This document shows, piece after piece, positions 45,282 through 54,679 of a stretch of DNA of 64,000 bases (its first letter is position 1; each line of letters begins with the position of its first letter). This stretch comes from Streptomyces sp. SAT1 (GTDB lineage: Bacteria > Actinomycetota > Actinomycetes > Streptomycetales > Streptomycetaceae), in the NCBI RefSeq assembly GCF_001654495.1, contig NZ_CP015849.1, forward strand, positions 1,433,501 to 1,497,500, written 5' to 3'. Position numbers and translations under genes: made by a program. The notes under the pieces are model-generated. The model had not been told where the DNA came from, did no database searches, and worked only from the letters and a program-made list of their open reading frames with translations.

Positions 45282-46922
45282 ATGGACCGCAGACTCGACA
45301 CCGAGGGCGCCGGGATCACCGTGCAGCGTGCCCTCGAACTGCCCGGCCTCCGCAGCGGCCTGCCCGAGATCGTGGCCGGCGGCGACCGGCTGGGCCGCAC
45401 CGTGCGCTGGGTGCACGCCGGGGAGGTCCCCAACATCGCCTCCCTGCTCAAGGGCGGCGAGCTGCTGCTGACCACCGGCTACGGCCTGGGCACCCGCCCC
45501 GCCGACCAGCGCGCGTTCGTCCGCACCCTCGCCGAGCGGGGCATCGCCGCCCTCGTCGTGGAGCTGGGCCCGCGCTTCGCCCGGCTGCCCGCCGCGCTCG
45601 TCGAGACGGCCCGCAGTGCCGGTCTCCCGCTGGTCCAGCTGCACCGCGAGGTGCCGTTCGTGGCGGTCACCGAGGAGATCCACACCGAGATCGTCAACGG
45701 TCACTACGCGCTGCTCCAGCGCGCCGAGGAGGTGCACCGCCGCTGCACCGAGGCGCTGCTCGGCGGCGGCGGGGTGCCGCAGGTGCTGGGCATCCTCGCC
45801 GACTTCGGCGCCAACCCGGTCTTCCTGGAGACCCCCGACGGACGACTGCTGTACGCGGCCGGCGCCGGGCCGGAGGGCGCCGATCCGCTCCAGGTCTGGG
45901 AAGGGCTGCGCGCCCAGCACAAGGACGCGCCGCCGCCTGCCGGTTCGGTCCTGGTGGACGTGCCCGGAGGCGGCCCCGGCCCCGGCTCGGTCCGCGCCCG
46001 CCTGGTGCTGCTGCCCGTGCGCGCGCCGCTCGCCCCGGTGCACCGCATGGCCGTGGAGCGGGTGGCCGGGATCCTCGCGGTGGTGCTGATGCAGGCCCGG
46101 CAGGAGGAGGAACTGGCCGCGCGCGGACGCGGGGACTTCCTCACCGACCTCGCCGAGGGCCGCGTCACCGCCGAGGACGCCCCCGCGCAGGCCCGCGTCC
46201 TCGGCTTCCGGCCGGGCGGCAGCCCGCTGCTGCCGGTGGTCATGCGGCTGGGCGACAGCCTGGCACCGGGCGGCGGCGGAGGCGGCTGGGCGGTGCTGGC
46301 GCGGGCGGTCGCCGAGGAGCTGACCACGGTCGGCGTGCCCGCCCTGCTGGGCGTGCGGCCGGTCGAGGGCCGGGTGCTGCTGCTGGTCGGGCTGCGCTCC
46401 GAGGCGGAGCGCCCGGCGACCGCCGACCGGGTCGCGGCGGCGCTGCGGGCCGGTGCGGAGCGTGCGGGCATGCGGCGGCCGGGCGCGGCGCCGCCGGTGG
46501 TGGTCGTGGGCGTGCCGGGCGGCTGGGCGGCGGCCTCGGCGGGCCTGCGGCACGCGGCCGAGACGGCGACGGCGGCGCAGGGGCTGCCCGAGCGGCCCTG
46601 GTACGACGCCCGCCGTCTCGACATCGACCTGCTGCTGTGGCGGCTGCGCGGCCATCCGGACCTGGCGGCCTTCGTGGACCGGGCCATCGGTCCGCTCCAG
46701 GACCACGACTCGCGCTCCCGGCCGCCGCTGCTGCCCACCCTCCAGACCTATCTGGCGCACGCGGGCCGCAAGGCGGAGACGGCCCGCGAGCTGCATCTGA
46801 ACCGGCAGACCCTCTACAACCGGCTGGCCCGGATCGGCGAGCTGCTGGGCACCGACCTGGACGACCCGCAGACGGTCCTGGCACTCAGTCTGGCGCTGCG
46901 GGCCCGCCGGCACGTGTCCTGA
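45282..46922 (+). CDS. PucR-family transcriptional regulator
   Basis: Protein of 546 aa. The N-terminal PucR ligand domain (VQRALELPGLRSGLPEIVAGGDRLGRTVRWVHAGEVPNIASLLKGGELLLTTG) is followed by a GGDEF-like middle part and a C-terminal PucR helix-turn-helix (TYLAHAGRKAETARELHLNRQTLYNRLARIGELLG). PucR proteins control purine, amino-acid or alkanal catabolism and respond to metabolites; the target is unclear, with no catabolic operon beside it. The ATG at 45282 has no ribosome site but has TAGCGT 8 nt upstream, so it may be leaderless. Confidence 0.92.
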   Translation: MDRRLDTEGAGITVQRALELPGLRSGLPEIVAGGDRLGRTVRWVHAGEVPNIASLLKGGELLLTTGYGLGTRPADQRAFVRTLAERGIAALVVELGPRFARLPAALVETARSAGLPLVQLHREVPFVAVTEEIHTEIVNGHYALLQRAEEVHRRCTEALLGGGGVPQVLGILADFGANPVFLETPDGRLLYAAGAGPEGADPLQVWEGLRAQHKDAPPPAGSVLVDVPGGGPGPGSVRARLVLLPVRAPLAPVHRMAVERVAGILAVVLMQARQEEELAARGRGDFLTDLAEGRVTAEDAPAQARVLGFRPGGSPLLPVVMRLGDSLAPGGGGGGWAVLARAVAEELTTVGVPALLGVRPVEGRVLLLVGLRSEAERPATADRVAAALRAGAERAGMRRPGAAPPVVVVGVPGGWAAASAGLRHAAETATAAQGLPERPWYDARRLDIDLLLWRLRGHPDLAAFVDRAIGPLQDHDSRSRPPLLPTLQTYLAHAGRKAETARELHLNRQTLYNRLARIGELLGTDLDDPQTVLALSLALRARRHVS

Positions 46923-46962
46923 GCCGGGCCCGCGCGCCGGTGTGCGCCCCGCCGGGGCCTTC

Positions 46963-48099
46963 TCAGACCGGCCGGCCCGGTTCGGTCAACTCGTCGTAGA
47001 CGCTGAGGACCTGGGCGACGGTCTCGTCCTCGGTGGGCCAGCTCGCGGCCTGCGCGGCGCCCTTCCTCCGCAGGAGTTCGCGCCGCCCGGGGTCGGCGAG
47101 CAGCCGCACCACGGCGGCGGCCAGGGTGTGCGGCTCGCCGTAGGGGACGAGTTCGGCCGCGTCGCCCACCAGGTCGGGGATCCCGCCCACGGCGGTCGCG
47201 ACGAGCGGCACCCCGGCGAGCAGCGCCTCCTGGGCGAGCACGCAGCGCGACTCCCAGCTGCTGGTGACCAGCGCGAGATCGGCGGCCGTGAGCAGCCGCC
47301 GCACGTCGTCGCGCAGCCCGATCAGCCGGACCGGCAGCTCCTCGTCCTCGATCCGCCGCTGCAGGGCCGCGCGCAGCGGCCCCTCCCCCGCGACGACCAC
47401 CAGCGGCATCGGGTCGAGACGGCGCCAGGCGGCGGCCGCGTCGAGCAGGAACTCGTAGCCGCGGTGGCGCTCCAGCGAGCCGACGGCCAGGAGCAACGGG
47501 CGCCCGGTGGCGCCGAGTTCGGCCCGGAGCTTGGGCGGTGTGCGGTCCGGGTCGTCCGTGCCGTCCTCCGGGTGCGGGCCGGGCAGCGCGGTGGCGGCGA
47601 GGCGGGCGTCGCGCGCACCGGCCCGGCGCGCCCGCTCCACCAGGTCGGAGGTGGTGCCGAGCACCACGGCGGCCGCCTTCACCACCCGCCGCTCCAGCAG
47701 CCGCAGGAACCGGGCCCGCGCCCCTTCCGCGTGCGCGCGGTTGTGCCAGGTCACGACGAGCGGGGTGCGCCGGCCGCGGAGCGCGAGCACCGCGCGGAAG
47801 GAGGCGTGCAGTCCGTGCGCGTGCACGAGGTGCGCCTCGGTGCAGGCCGCGCGGAGGGCCGCCACGGAACCGGGGTCGCTGCTGCGCGGCACATGCACAT
47901 GGTCGGCGCCGACACCGGTGAAGTCGTAGGCGTGGTCGGCCTCCACGGGGGCGCACACCGTGACGCGCACGCCCCGTGCGACGAGCCCCGCGGCCAGGGA
48001 CCGCACATGGGCACTGCTGCCCGCGTTGCCGCCACCGATCACCTGCACGGTGCGCAGTGGCGACTGGCCGTGCGGTGCGGTGCTGCTCACGGGGGTCAC
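46963..48099 (-). CDS. Glycosyltransferase family 4
   Basis: GT-B glycosyltransferase of 378 aa: QVIGGGNAGSSAHVRSLAAGL at the N-domain, HAHGLHASFR, and the C-domain LLAVGSLERHRGYEFLLDA and SWESRCVLAQEALLAGVPLVATAVGGIPDLVGDAAELV. It probably uses a nucleotide sugar to extend a surface glycan or lipid. GTG at 48099 follows AGGAG by 10 nt; a TTG at 48135 is an alternative. Transcribed after the MraY-like gene, with 425 bp between, so not clearly an operon. Confidence 0.88.
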   Translation of the reverse strand: MTPVSSTAPHGQSPLRTVQVIGGGNAGSSAHVRSLAAGLVARGVRVTVCAPVEADHAYDFTGVGADHVHVPRSSDPGSVAALRAACTEAHLVHAHGLHASFRAVLALRGRRTPLVVTWHNRAHAEGARARFLRLLERRVVKAAAVVLGTTSDLVERARRAGARDARLAATALPGPHPEDGTDDPDRTPPKLRAELGATGRPLLLAVGSLERHRGYEFLLDAAAAWRRLDPMPLVVVAGEGPLRAALQRRIEDEELPVRLIGLRDDVRRLLTAADLALVTSSWESRCVLAQEALLAGVPLVATAVGGIPDLVGDAAELVPYGEPHTLAAAVVRLLADPGRRELLRRKGAAQAASWPTEDETVAQVLSVYDELTEPGRPV

Positions 48100-48524
48100 G
48101 CGGGCGGGGCTCCTGGGTCGGCGTGGTGCGGTCAACGGGAAACGTACAGAAGGTATCGGGGGCGCGGGGCCGGGCGTGCGCGCCTCCTGGGCGCACCGTG
48201 TTCTCCGTCAAGGATGCCAGGACGTACGGGTGTTCCGGGTACGGCGGGCGGTCGCACGGCACGGCGCCCGGGGGCGGGCGCGCCGGTCCGGGTCATCCGC
48301 ACGAGTGAGCAGGCGCCCGTGCCTCTGCGGGGGCGTGCGGCGCGCGCGAGCGCCGGACCGGGCCGGGCGGCGGCCTCGTACGCGGGGCGCACGCGGGAGC
48401 GCCGTACCGGATGAACCGGAGTCTCCGTCGCGCGGGGCGCACGCGGGAGCGTACTTCCCTTTTCGGGGTCGCGCGCCGGATCCGCCCCCGAGCGGTCCGG
48501 GACGACGGCGGGTGCCGCCGGGCG
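48100..48524. other. Intergenic region with a 21-base direct repeat
   Basis: No gene is seen. A 21-base element starting CGCGGGGCGCACGCGGGAGC is present twice in the same direction, at 48381-48401 and 48431-48451. Confidence 0.55.
48381..48451. repeat. Two direct copies of a 21-base element, 50 bp apart
   Basis: Copies at 48381-48401 and 48431-48451 are identical over 21 bases and lie upstream of the GT4 gene. The 50-bp period is close to five helical turns, as for a protein binding the same DNA face. Confidence 0.5.
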
Positions 48525-49295
48525 TCAGCGGGCGCCGGCCGCCGCGCTCACCCGGCCGCCGCAGACCGCCGCCGTGACCAGGGCGGCGGCGTGCGCGGCC
48601 AGCCCGGCGCGTCCGTTGCCCGCGACGATCGCGGTGCCCAGCAGCGCGCCCAGGGCGTGCGCCCCCGTGTCGCCGATCATCACGCGCTCGCCGAGGTCGT
48701 CGGGGAGCACCGCCGCGGCGACGCCCGCGGCGGTCGCCGCCAGCTCGGCACCGGGCCCCTCGCGCAGCAGTCCGGGCGCGGCGAGCGCCAGCACCGTCCC
48801 GGCGGCCCGTCCGGGGCGTACGTCCACGAGGTTGACGAGGTGCGCGGTCCCGGCGATCACCACCGCGGCCAGCACCTTGTCGGCCGGCCGCTCCTTGAGC
48901 CGGGCCCCGGCGGCGAGCGCGGCCCCCGAGACGCCGAGCAGTTTGACGGCGCCGCTGGTGACCTCGCCCGCGCACAGGGCGGACAGATGGGCGCGGAAGC
49001 CGCGGCGCGGGTCACCGGCGCCCGCGATGTCGTCGTAGGCCCCGCAGAGCCCGGCGGCGGCCACGGCGAGAGCGGCGGCCGGACGCACCCGTGCCGCGCC
49101 CGCCGCCGCGGCCAGCGCGGTGGCCGGGGCCGCGTACAGCCCGACGGTCCGGCCGGCGTGGTTCTCGCGTTCCCAGCGCGCCCGCCCGCCGGGCGGCCGG
49201 GTGCGCAGCGCCCGGAGGGACGCCCGGGTGAGCGCGGCCGAGGCGAGTGCGGCCGAGGTGAGAAGGGCGGCGTTCCGGCCCGCTCGTACGATCAT
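48525..49295 (-). CDS. MraY/WecA-like membrane phosphotransferase homologue
   Basis: Membrane protein of 256 aa with several helices. WERENHAGRTVGLYAAP, YDDIAG, NLVDVRPGRAAG and VMIGDTGAHALGALLG resemble the polyprenyl-phosphate N-acetylaminosugar-1-phosphate transferases (metal-binding Asp in the second and last motifs). It is shorter than MraY (about 320-360 aa) and lacks the typical His-rich segment, so it may have lost activity or use another substrate. TAGAGT 6 nt before the ATG and no ribosome site suggest a leaderless mRNA. Between recN and GT4. Confidence 0.7.
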   Translation of the reverse strand: MIVRAGRNAALLTSAALASAALTRASLRALRTRPPGGRARWERENHAGRTVGLYAAPATALAAAAGAARVRPAAALAVAAAGLCGAYDDIAGAGDPRRGFRAHLSALCAGEVTSGAVKLLGVSGAALAAGARLKERPADKVLAAVVIAGTAHLVNLVDVRPGRAAGTVLALAAPGLLREGPGAELAATAAGVAAAVLPDDLGERVMIGDTGAHALGALLGTAIVAGNGRAGLAAHAAALVTAAVCGGRVSAAAGAR

Positions 49296-49301
49296 GCGAT
49301 C

Positions 49302-49307
49302 ACTCTA
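49302..49307 (-). promoter_or_regulatory. -10 element of the MraY-like gene
   Basis: TAGAGT 6 nt before the ATG at 49295. Confidence 0.55.
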
Positions 49308-49367
49308 GGGATCCCGGGAACGCGCCAGGAACCGCCCCTGGCCGACCACCGCCCGGCTCGCGGGCCG

Positions 49368-51107
49368 CTATCCGTCGGCCCGCGCCGCCGCCAGCAGTTC
49401 CTCCGCGTGGGCCCGTGCCGTCTCGGAGTCCTCCTGGCCCGCCAGCATCCGGGACAGCTCCCTGACCCGGTCCTCGCCCTCCAGCACCTTCACGCCCGAG
49501 CGGGTCACGGACCCGTCGTCGGTCTTCTCCACCAGCAGTTGCCGGTCGGCGAAGGCGGCCACCTGCGGCAGATGCGTCACCACGACGACCTGCGCGCTCC
49601 GCGCCAGCTTCGCGAGCCGCCGGCCGATCTCCACGGCCGCCTTGCCGCCGACGCCCGCGTCGACCTCGTCGAAGAGGTACGTCGGCACGGGATCGGTGCC
49701 CGCGAAGACGACCTCGACGGCCAGCATCACGCGCGACAGCTCACCGCCGGAGGCGCCCTTGGCGATCGGGCGCGGCGGGGCGCCCGGGTGCGGGGCGAGC
49801 AGCAGTTCGACCTCGTCGACGCCCCAGGGCCCGTGGGCGACCGTACGGCCGTGCACCTCCACGCCGTCCGGGTCCTCGGTCTGCCGCAGCTCGAACGACA
49901 CGCGCGCGTGCGGCATGGCGAGCGAGGCCAGCTCGGCGGTGACGGCGGCGGCGAACCGCTCGGCGGCCTCGGTGCGCGCCTCGGTCAGGTCCTGCGCGAG
50001 GCCGCCCAGTTCGGCGCGGAGCGCGTCCCGCTCGGCGGTCAGCTCGTCGATCCGCGAGTCGTCGCCCTCCAGTTCGGTCAGCCGGACGGCGCCCTGCTCG
50101 GCCCAGGCCAGCACGGCGTCGATGCCCCGCTCGAACTCGCCGTACTTGCGGGTCAGCGCGGTCAGCGCCGCGCGCCGCTCCTCGACGGCGGCCAGCCGCA
50201 GCGGATCGGCGTCCAGGTCGCCCGCGTACCCGGCCAGCTCCCCGGCGACGTCACCGAGCAGGATGCCGATCTCACCGATCCGGTCGGCGAGCGCGGCGAG
50301 CGCCGGGTCGTGCGCCCGTACGGCCTCCAGGGCGCGCTGGGCGCCCGCGACCAGGGTGGCCGCGTCGATGCCCTCGGGGTCCTCGGGATCGCCCGCGAGC
50401 GCGGCGTGCGCGAGCGTCGCGGCGGAGGCGAGCGCCTCGGCGTGGCCGAGCCGCTCGGCCTCCTCGGCGAGCTCGGCGTCCTCACCGGCGCGCGGCTCGA
50501 CGGCGGCGATCTCGTCCAGGCCGAACCGGAGCATGCCGGCCTCCTGGGCGCGTTCCCGCGCGCGCGTGGTGATCTCCTCCAGCTCGCCGGAGACCGCCCG
50601 CAGCCGCCGGTACGCCTCCGCGTACTTGGCGAGCGGCACGGCGACGGCGTCGCCCGCGTACCGGTCCAGCGCCTGCCGCTGCCGGGACAGCTTCAGCAGG
50701 CCCTGCTGGTCGGTCTGGCCGTGCACGGCCACCAGGTCGTCGGCCAGCTCGGCGAGCAGCCCCACCGGGACGCTGCGTCCGCCCAGATGGGCGCGGGAGC
50801 GGCCTTCGGCGGAGACGGTACGGCTGATCAGCAGCGCTCCGTCGTCCAGCTCGGCGCCCGCCTCCTCGGCCCGGACGGCCGCGGCGGCTCCGGGGGGCAC
50901 GGTGACGCGCCCCTCCACGACCGCCTTCCCGGCGCCGATCCGTACGAGCGCCGGGTCCGCGCGCCCGCCCAGCAGCAGTCCCAGGCTGGTGACCACCATG
51001 GTCTTGCCCGCACCCGTCTCACCCGTGACCGCGGTGAAGCCGGGCGACAGCTCGACGACAGCGTCGTCGATGACTCCGAGCGACCGTATCCGCATCTCCT
51101 CCAACAC
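49368..51107 (-). CDS. recN: DNA repair protein RecN
   Basis: SMC-like ATPase of about 579 aa. N-terminal RSLGVIDDAVVELSPGFTAVTGETGAGKTMVV contains Walker A; a long coiled-coil middle follows; the C-terminal half has GASGGELSRVMLAVEVVFAG (signature) and TYLFDEVDAGVGGKAAVEIGRRLAKL (Walker B). It acts at double-strand breaks. The start is uncertain: GTG at 51107 has TATGGT 7 nt upstream (leaderless), while ATG at 51119 or 51095 are also in frame. I see no GAAC-N4-GTTC box at this gene. Confidence 0.95.
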   Translation of the reverse strand: MLEEMRIRSLGVIDDAVVELSPGFTAVTGETGAGKTMVVTSLGLLLGGRADPALVRIGAGKAVVEGRVTVPPGAAAAVRAEEAGAELDDGALLISRTVSAEGRSRAHLGGRSVPVGLLAELADDLVAVHGQTDQQGLLKLSRQRQALDRYAGDAVAVPLAKYAEAYRRLRAVSGELEEITTRARERAQEAGMLRFGLDEIAAVEPRAGEDAELAEEAERLGHAEALASAATLAHAALAGDPEDPEGIDAATLVAGAQRALEAVRAHDPALAALADRIGEIGILLGDVAGELAGYAGDLDADPLRLAAVEERRAALTALTRKYGEFERGIDAVLAWAEQGAVRLTELEGDDSRIDELTAERDALRAELGGLAQDLTEARTEAAERFAAAVTAELASLAMPHARVSFELRQTEDPDGVEVHGRTVAHGPWGVDEVELLLAPHPGAPPRPIAKGASGGELSRVMLAVEVVFAGTDPVPTYLFDEVDAGVGGKAAVEIGRRLAKLARSAQVVVVTHLPQVAAFADRQLLVEKTDDGSVTRSGVKVLEGEDRVRELSRMLAGQEDSETARAHAEELLAAARADG

Positions 51108-51315
51108 GACCCCGACCATACGAGGTTTTGCTCGCCTCGCGCGACGCGCCCCACCCGACCGGGGAGAACACGGACCGTTACCCATGGACGGCACGCTCGT
51201 TCACCAGTGCGCCGCCCGCCTGGCGGGGGCGGTCCGGTCGTTTCCGTGTGGGACGAGTTCCGGATCCGGTGGTCCCCGCCGAAGCGGGGTGGCGGGCGCC
51301 GTGCCGGGGCACAGC

Positions 51316-52235
51316 TCAGCGCGGCGCCCCGCGCCACCCCGACACCGGCAGGGCGAACTTGGCCACCAGACGGTCGGTGAAGGACGCGTGGTGCAGCCGG
51401 GCCAGCCGTACCGGTACGGCGCCGCGCCGCACCTCGACGCGGGCCCCCGGGGGCAGCTCGACCGTGCGGCGCCCGTCGCACCACAGGACGCCCGGCGGCA
51501 CGTGCGGCAGCACCTCGACGGCCAGCACCGAGTCGGGCGAGGTCACCAGCGGCTTCGCGAACAGCGCGTGCGCGCTGATCGGCACCATCAGCAGCGCCTC
51601 GACCTCGGGCCACACCACGGGACCGCCCGCGGAGAAGGCGTACGCCGTCGACCCGGTGGGCGTGGCGCACACGATGCCGTCGCAGCCGAAGCCGGTCACC
51701 GGGCGCCCGTCGATCTCCAGGACGACCTCCAGCATCCGCTCGGCGGACACCTTCTGCACGGCCGCCTCGTTCAGCGCCCAGTCGGTGTGCACGATGTCGC
51801 CGTTGCGGTGCACGACCACGTCGACGGTCATCCGCTCCTCGACCTCGTAGGCCCGGGACACCACCCGGTCGACGACCTTGTCCAGGTCGTCGCGCTCGGC
51901 CTCGGCGAGGAAGCCCACGCTGCCGAGGTTCACGCCGAGCATCGGCACGCCCGAGGCGCGGGCGAACTCCGCCCCGCGCAGCAGCGTGCCGTCACCGCCG
52001 AGCACGATCAGCAGTTCGCAGCCGTCCAGGCACTGCGGTGTGGCCTCCGCGGCCAGCCGCACCTCGTCCGGCAGCGGCAGGTCGCGCGCCTCCGCCTCCA
52101 GGACGCGTACGCCGATCCCGGCCTTCAGCAGCCCCTTGACGACCAGCTCGGCGCTGCGCACGGCGGCGGGCCGCCCGGTGTGGGCCAGCAGGAAGACGGT
52201 TCGTGCCTGGGTGTGTGTCCGAGCTAGGTCCTGTG

Positions 52236-52239
<4 letters not shown>
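51316..52239 (-). CDS. nadK: NAD kinase
   Basis: Makes NADP from NAD using ATP or polyphosphate; 307 aa. GGDGTLLRGAEFAR, NLGSVGFLAEAE, NEAAVQK and CDGIVCATPTGSTAYAFSAGGP are the NAD-kinase motifs. The TTG at 52239 overlaps the tlyA stop and has GGAGGGG just upstream. Second gene of tlyA-nadK, as in mycobacteria (Rv1694-Rv1695), followed by recN 209 bp later. Confidence 0.95.
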
Positions 52240-53051
<812 letters not shown>

Positions 53052-53058
53052 GTTCGGT

Positions 53059-53409
53059 TCAGCTCCTGTGTCGGTACGGCGGTGAAGGCGCCGGCGGCGC
53101 CGGGGGGCCCTGGGGTCCCGGAGGTCCCGGGCGGGTGTCGAGCGCGGTGAGCGCGTCGCGCAGCCCCCCGTGTACATCCTCGTACACCTCCAGGTGCCCG
53201 TCGGTCCCGAGGTGGTCGGCGTCGCCGAGCCGCTCCAGGGCGGCGTCGACGTCCGCGTCGCCGGTGGGCGTACGGGGCACGCCGAGCGGGGCGGGCGCGA
53301 AGGGTTCCCCGGCGGCGGGGTCGGCAGGGCCGGCGGGCTGCTGGGCGGCGGGCTCGCCGGGGGCCGCCGCCGGCGTCCGGGGCTCGGCCTCGGGCACGGA
53401 GTCGCTCAT
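53059..53409 (-). CDS. Small hypothetical protein upstream of tlyA (Rv1693-like position)
   Basis: Protein of 116 aa. The conserved centre DADVDAALERLGDADHLGTDGHLEVYEDVHGGLRDALTALD is acidic and helical. Both ends are Pro/Ala-rich. A small gene at this place (between tlyA and a HAD phosphatase) also exists in mycobacteria. TAGCGT 6 nt before the ATG, with no ribosome site, suggests a leaderless mRNA that continues into tlyA and nadK. Function unknown. Confidence 0.75.
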   Translation of the reverse strand: MSDSVPEAEPRTPAAAPGEPAAQQPAGPADPAAGEPFAPAPLGVPRTPTGDADVDAALERLGDADHLGTDGHLEVYEDVHGGLRDALTALDTRPGPPGPQGPPAPPAPSPPYRHRS

Positions 53410-53451
53410 GCCCAGACGCTACCGCGAAGCCCTGGGGTACCGTCGGTCGCG
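53410..53451. promoter_or_regulatory. Interlocked divergent promoters, 42 bp
   Basis: Only 42 bp separate two divergent ATGs. TAGCGT (minus strand, 53421-53416) and TACCGT (plus strand, 53438-53443) each lie 6-8 nt before the respective ATG, so both start regions occupy the same segment and each -10 overlaps the other's -35 zone. Confidence 0.5.
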
Positions 53452-53799
53452 ATGGCCACGATCGCGGAGTGCCGTACCGCACTCGAGAAGCTCTCGGACA
53501 GCATGGCGGGCGCGCAGGGCGACGTCCGTGCGGCGGCTTCCCTGGACCGCTCGGTGAGCTGCCACATCACGGATCTCGACGTCACCTTCGCCGGCCGTCT
53601 CACCGGCGGCCGGATCGACGTGCGCGAGACCCTGCCGGGCCCGCCGCGGGACAGGGCGCAGATCCGGCTCGCCATGGCGGGCGAGGACCTTCTCGCGCTG
53701 GTCGGCGGCGAGCTGAACTTCGCCACGGCCTGGGGTTCGGGCCGGGTGCGTCTTGAGGCGAGCCTGCTGGACCTGTTCCGGCTCAGGAAGCTGCTGTGA
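53452..53799 (+). CDS. SCP2 sterol-binding-fold protein
   Basis: Small protein of 115 aa: LDRSVSCHITDLDVTFAGRLTGG, IRLAMAGEDLLALVGGELNFATAWGSGRVRLEASLLDLFRLRKLL. This is the SCP2-like domain that binds hydrophobic ligands. It lies divergent from the tlyA-side gene, with TACCGT 8 nt before the ATG (leaderless). Its 3' end overlaps the convergent ABC ATPase gene by 17 bp. Confidence 0.85.
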   Translation: MATIAECRTALEKLSDSMAGAQGDVRAAASLDRSVSCHITDLDVTFAGRLTGGRIDVRETLPGPPRDRAQIRLAMAGEDLLALVGGELNFATAWGSGRVRLEASLLDLFRLRKLL

Positions 53800-54679
53800 C
53801 CTCGGCCCCCGGCGCCACGGAGGCGTGACGCGCGCGGGCCGCGCGGGCCGCCGGCACCACCAGCGGGGTGCCCGTCTCCGGGTCGTCGATGACCTGGCAG
53901 CGCAGCCCGAAGACCTTCTCCACCAGCTCGGCGGTGACGATCTCCTTCGGCGCGCCCTGGGCGATGACCTCGCCCTCGCGCAGCGCGATGAGGTGGGTGG
54001 CGTAGCGGGCCGCGTGGTTGAGGTCGTGCAGCACGGCGACGAGGGTGCGCCCCTGCTCCTCGTGCAGGTCGGCGCAGAGGTCCAGGACGTCGATCTGGTG
54101 CTGGATGTCCAGATACGTCGTCGGCTCGTCCAGCAGCAGCAGCGGCGTCTGCTGGGCGAGGGCCATGGCGATCCACACCCGCTGGCGCTGACCGCCCGAC
54201 AGCTCGTCCACGTACCGTTCGGCGAGCGCGGTGACCCCGGTCTGCTCCATGGACTCCTGGACGACCCGCTCGTCCTCGGCCGACCACTGCCGCAGGATGC
54301 CCTGGTGCGGGTAGCGGCCGCGGCCCACCAGGTCGCCGACGGTGATGCCGTCGGGCGCGATCGACGACTGGGGCAGCAGCCCGAGCGTCCGGGCGACCTG
54401 CTTGGCGGGCATCGACTGGATGACCTGGCCGTCCAGCAGCACCCGGCCGTGGCTGGGCTTGAGCATCCGCGACAGGGCCCGCAGCAGCGTGGACTTGCCG
54501 CAGGCGTTCGGGCCGACGATCACCGTGAAGGAGTTGTCGGGGATCTCGACCGACAGCTCCTCGGCGATGACGCGCTGGTCGTAGGCCAGGGTGACGTTGT
54601 CGGCGGACAGGCGGCTCACGGTGCTCCTCGGGTCGTTCACGGTGGTACTCGGGTTGCTCATGTCCGGCCGGCTGCTCAT
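53783..54679 (-). CDS. Iron-siderophore ABC transporter ATP-binding protein (FecE/FhuC type)
   Basis: ATPase of 298 aa. Walker A GPNACGKSTLLRALSR, signature DELSGGQRQRVWIAMALAQQ, Walker B LLLLDEPTTYLDIQHQIDVL and His in AVLHDLNHAARYA are intact; the C-terminal VFGLRCQVIDDPETGTPLVVP is typical of siderophore systems. Its ATG at 54679 overlaps the permease stop (ATGA). Third gene of an iron-box-controlled operon that lacks a binding protein. Confidence 0.93.
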   Translation of the reverse strand: MSSRPDMSNPSTTVNDPRSTVSRLSADNVTLAYDQRVIAEELSVEIPDNSFTVIVGPNACGKSTLLRALSRMLKPSHGRVLLDGQVIQSMPAKQVARTLGLLPQSSIAPDGITVGDLVGRGRYPHQGILRQWSAEDERVVQESMEQTGVTALAERYVDELSGGQRQRVWIAMALAQQTPLLLLDEPTTYLDIQHQIDVLDLCADLHEEQGRTLVAVLHDLNHAARYATHLIALREGEVIAQGAPKEIVTAELVEKVFGLRCQVIDDPETGTPLVVPAARAARARHASVAPGAEVTAAS

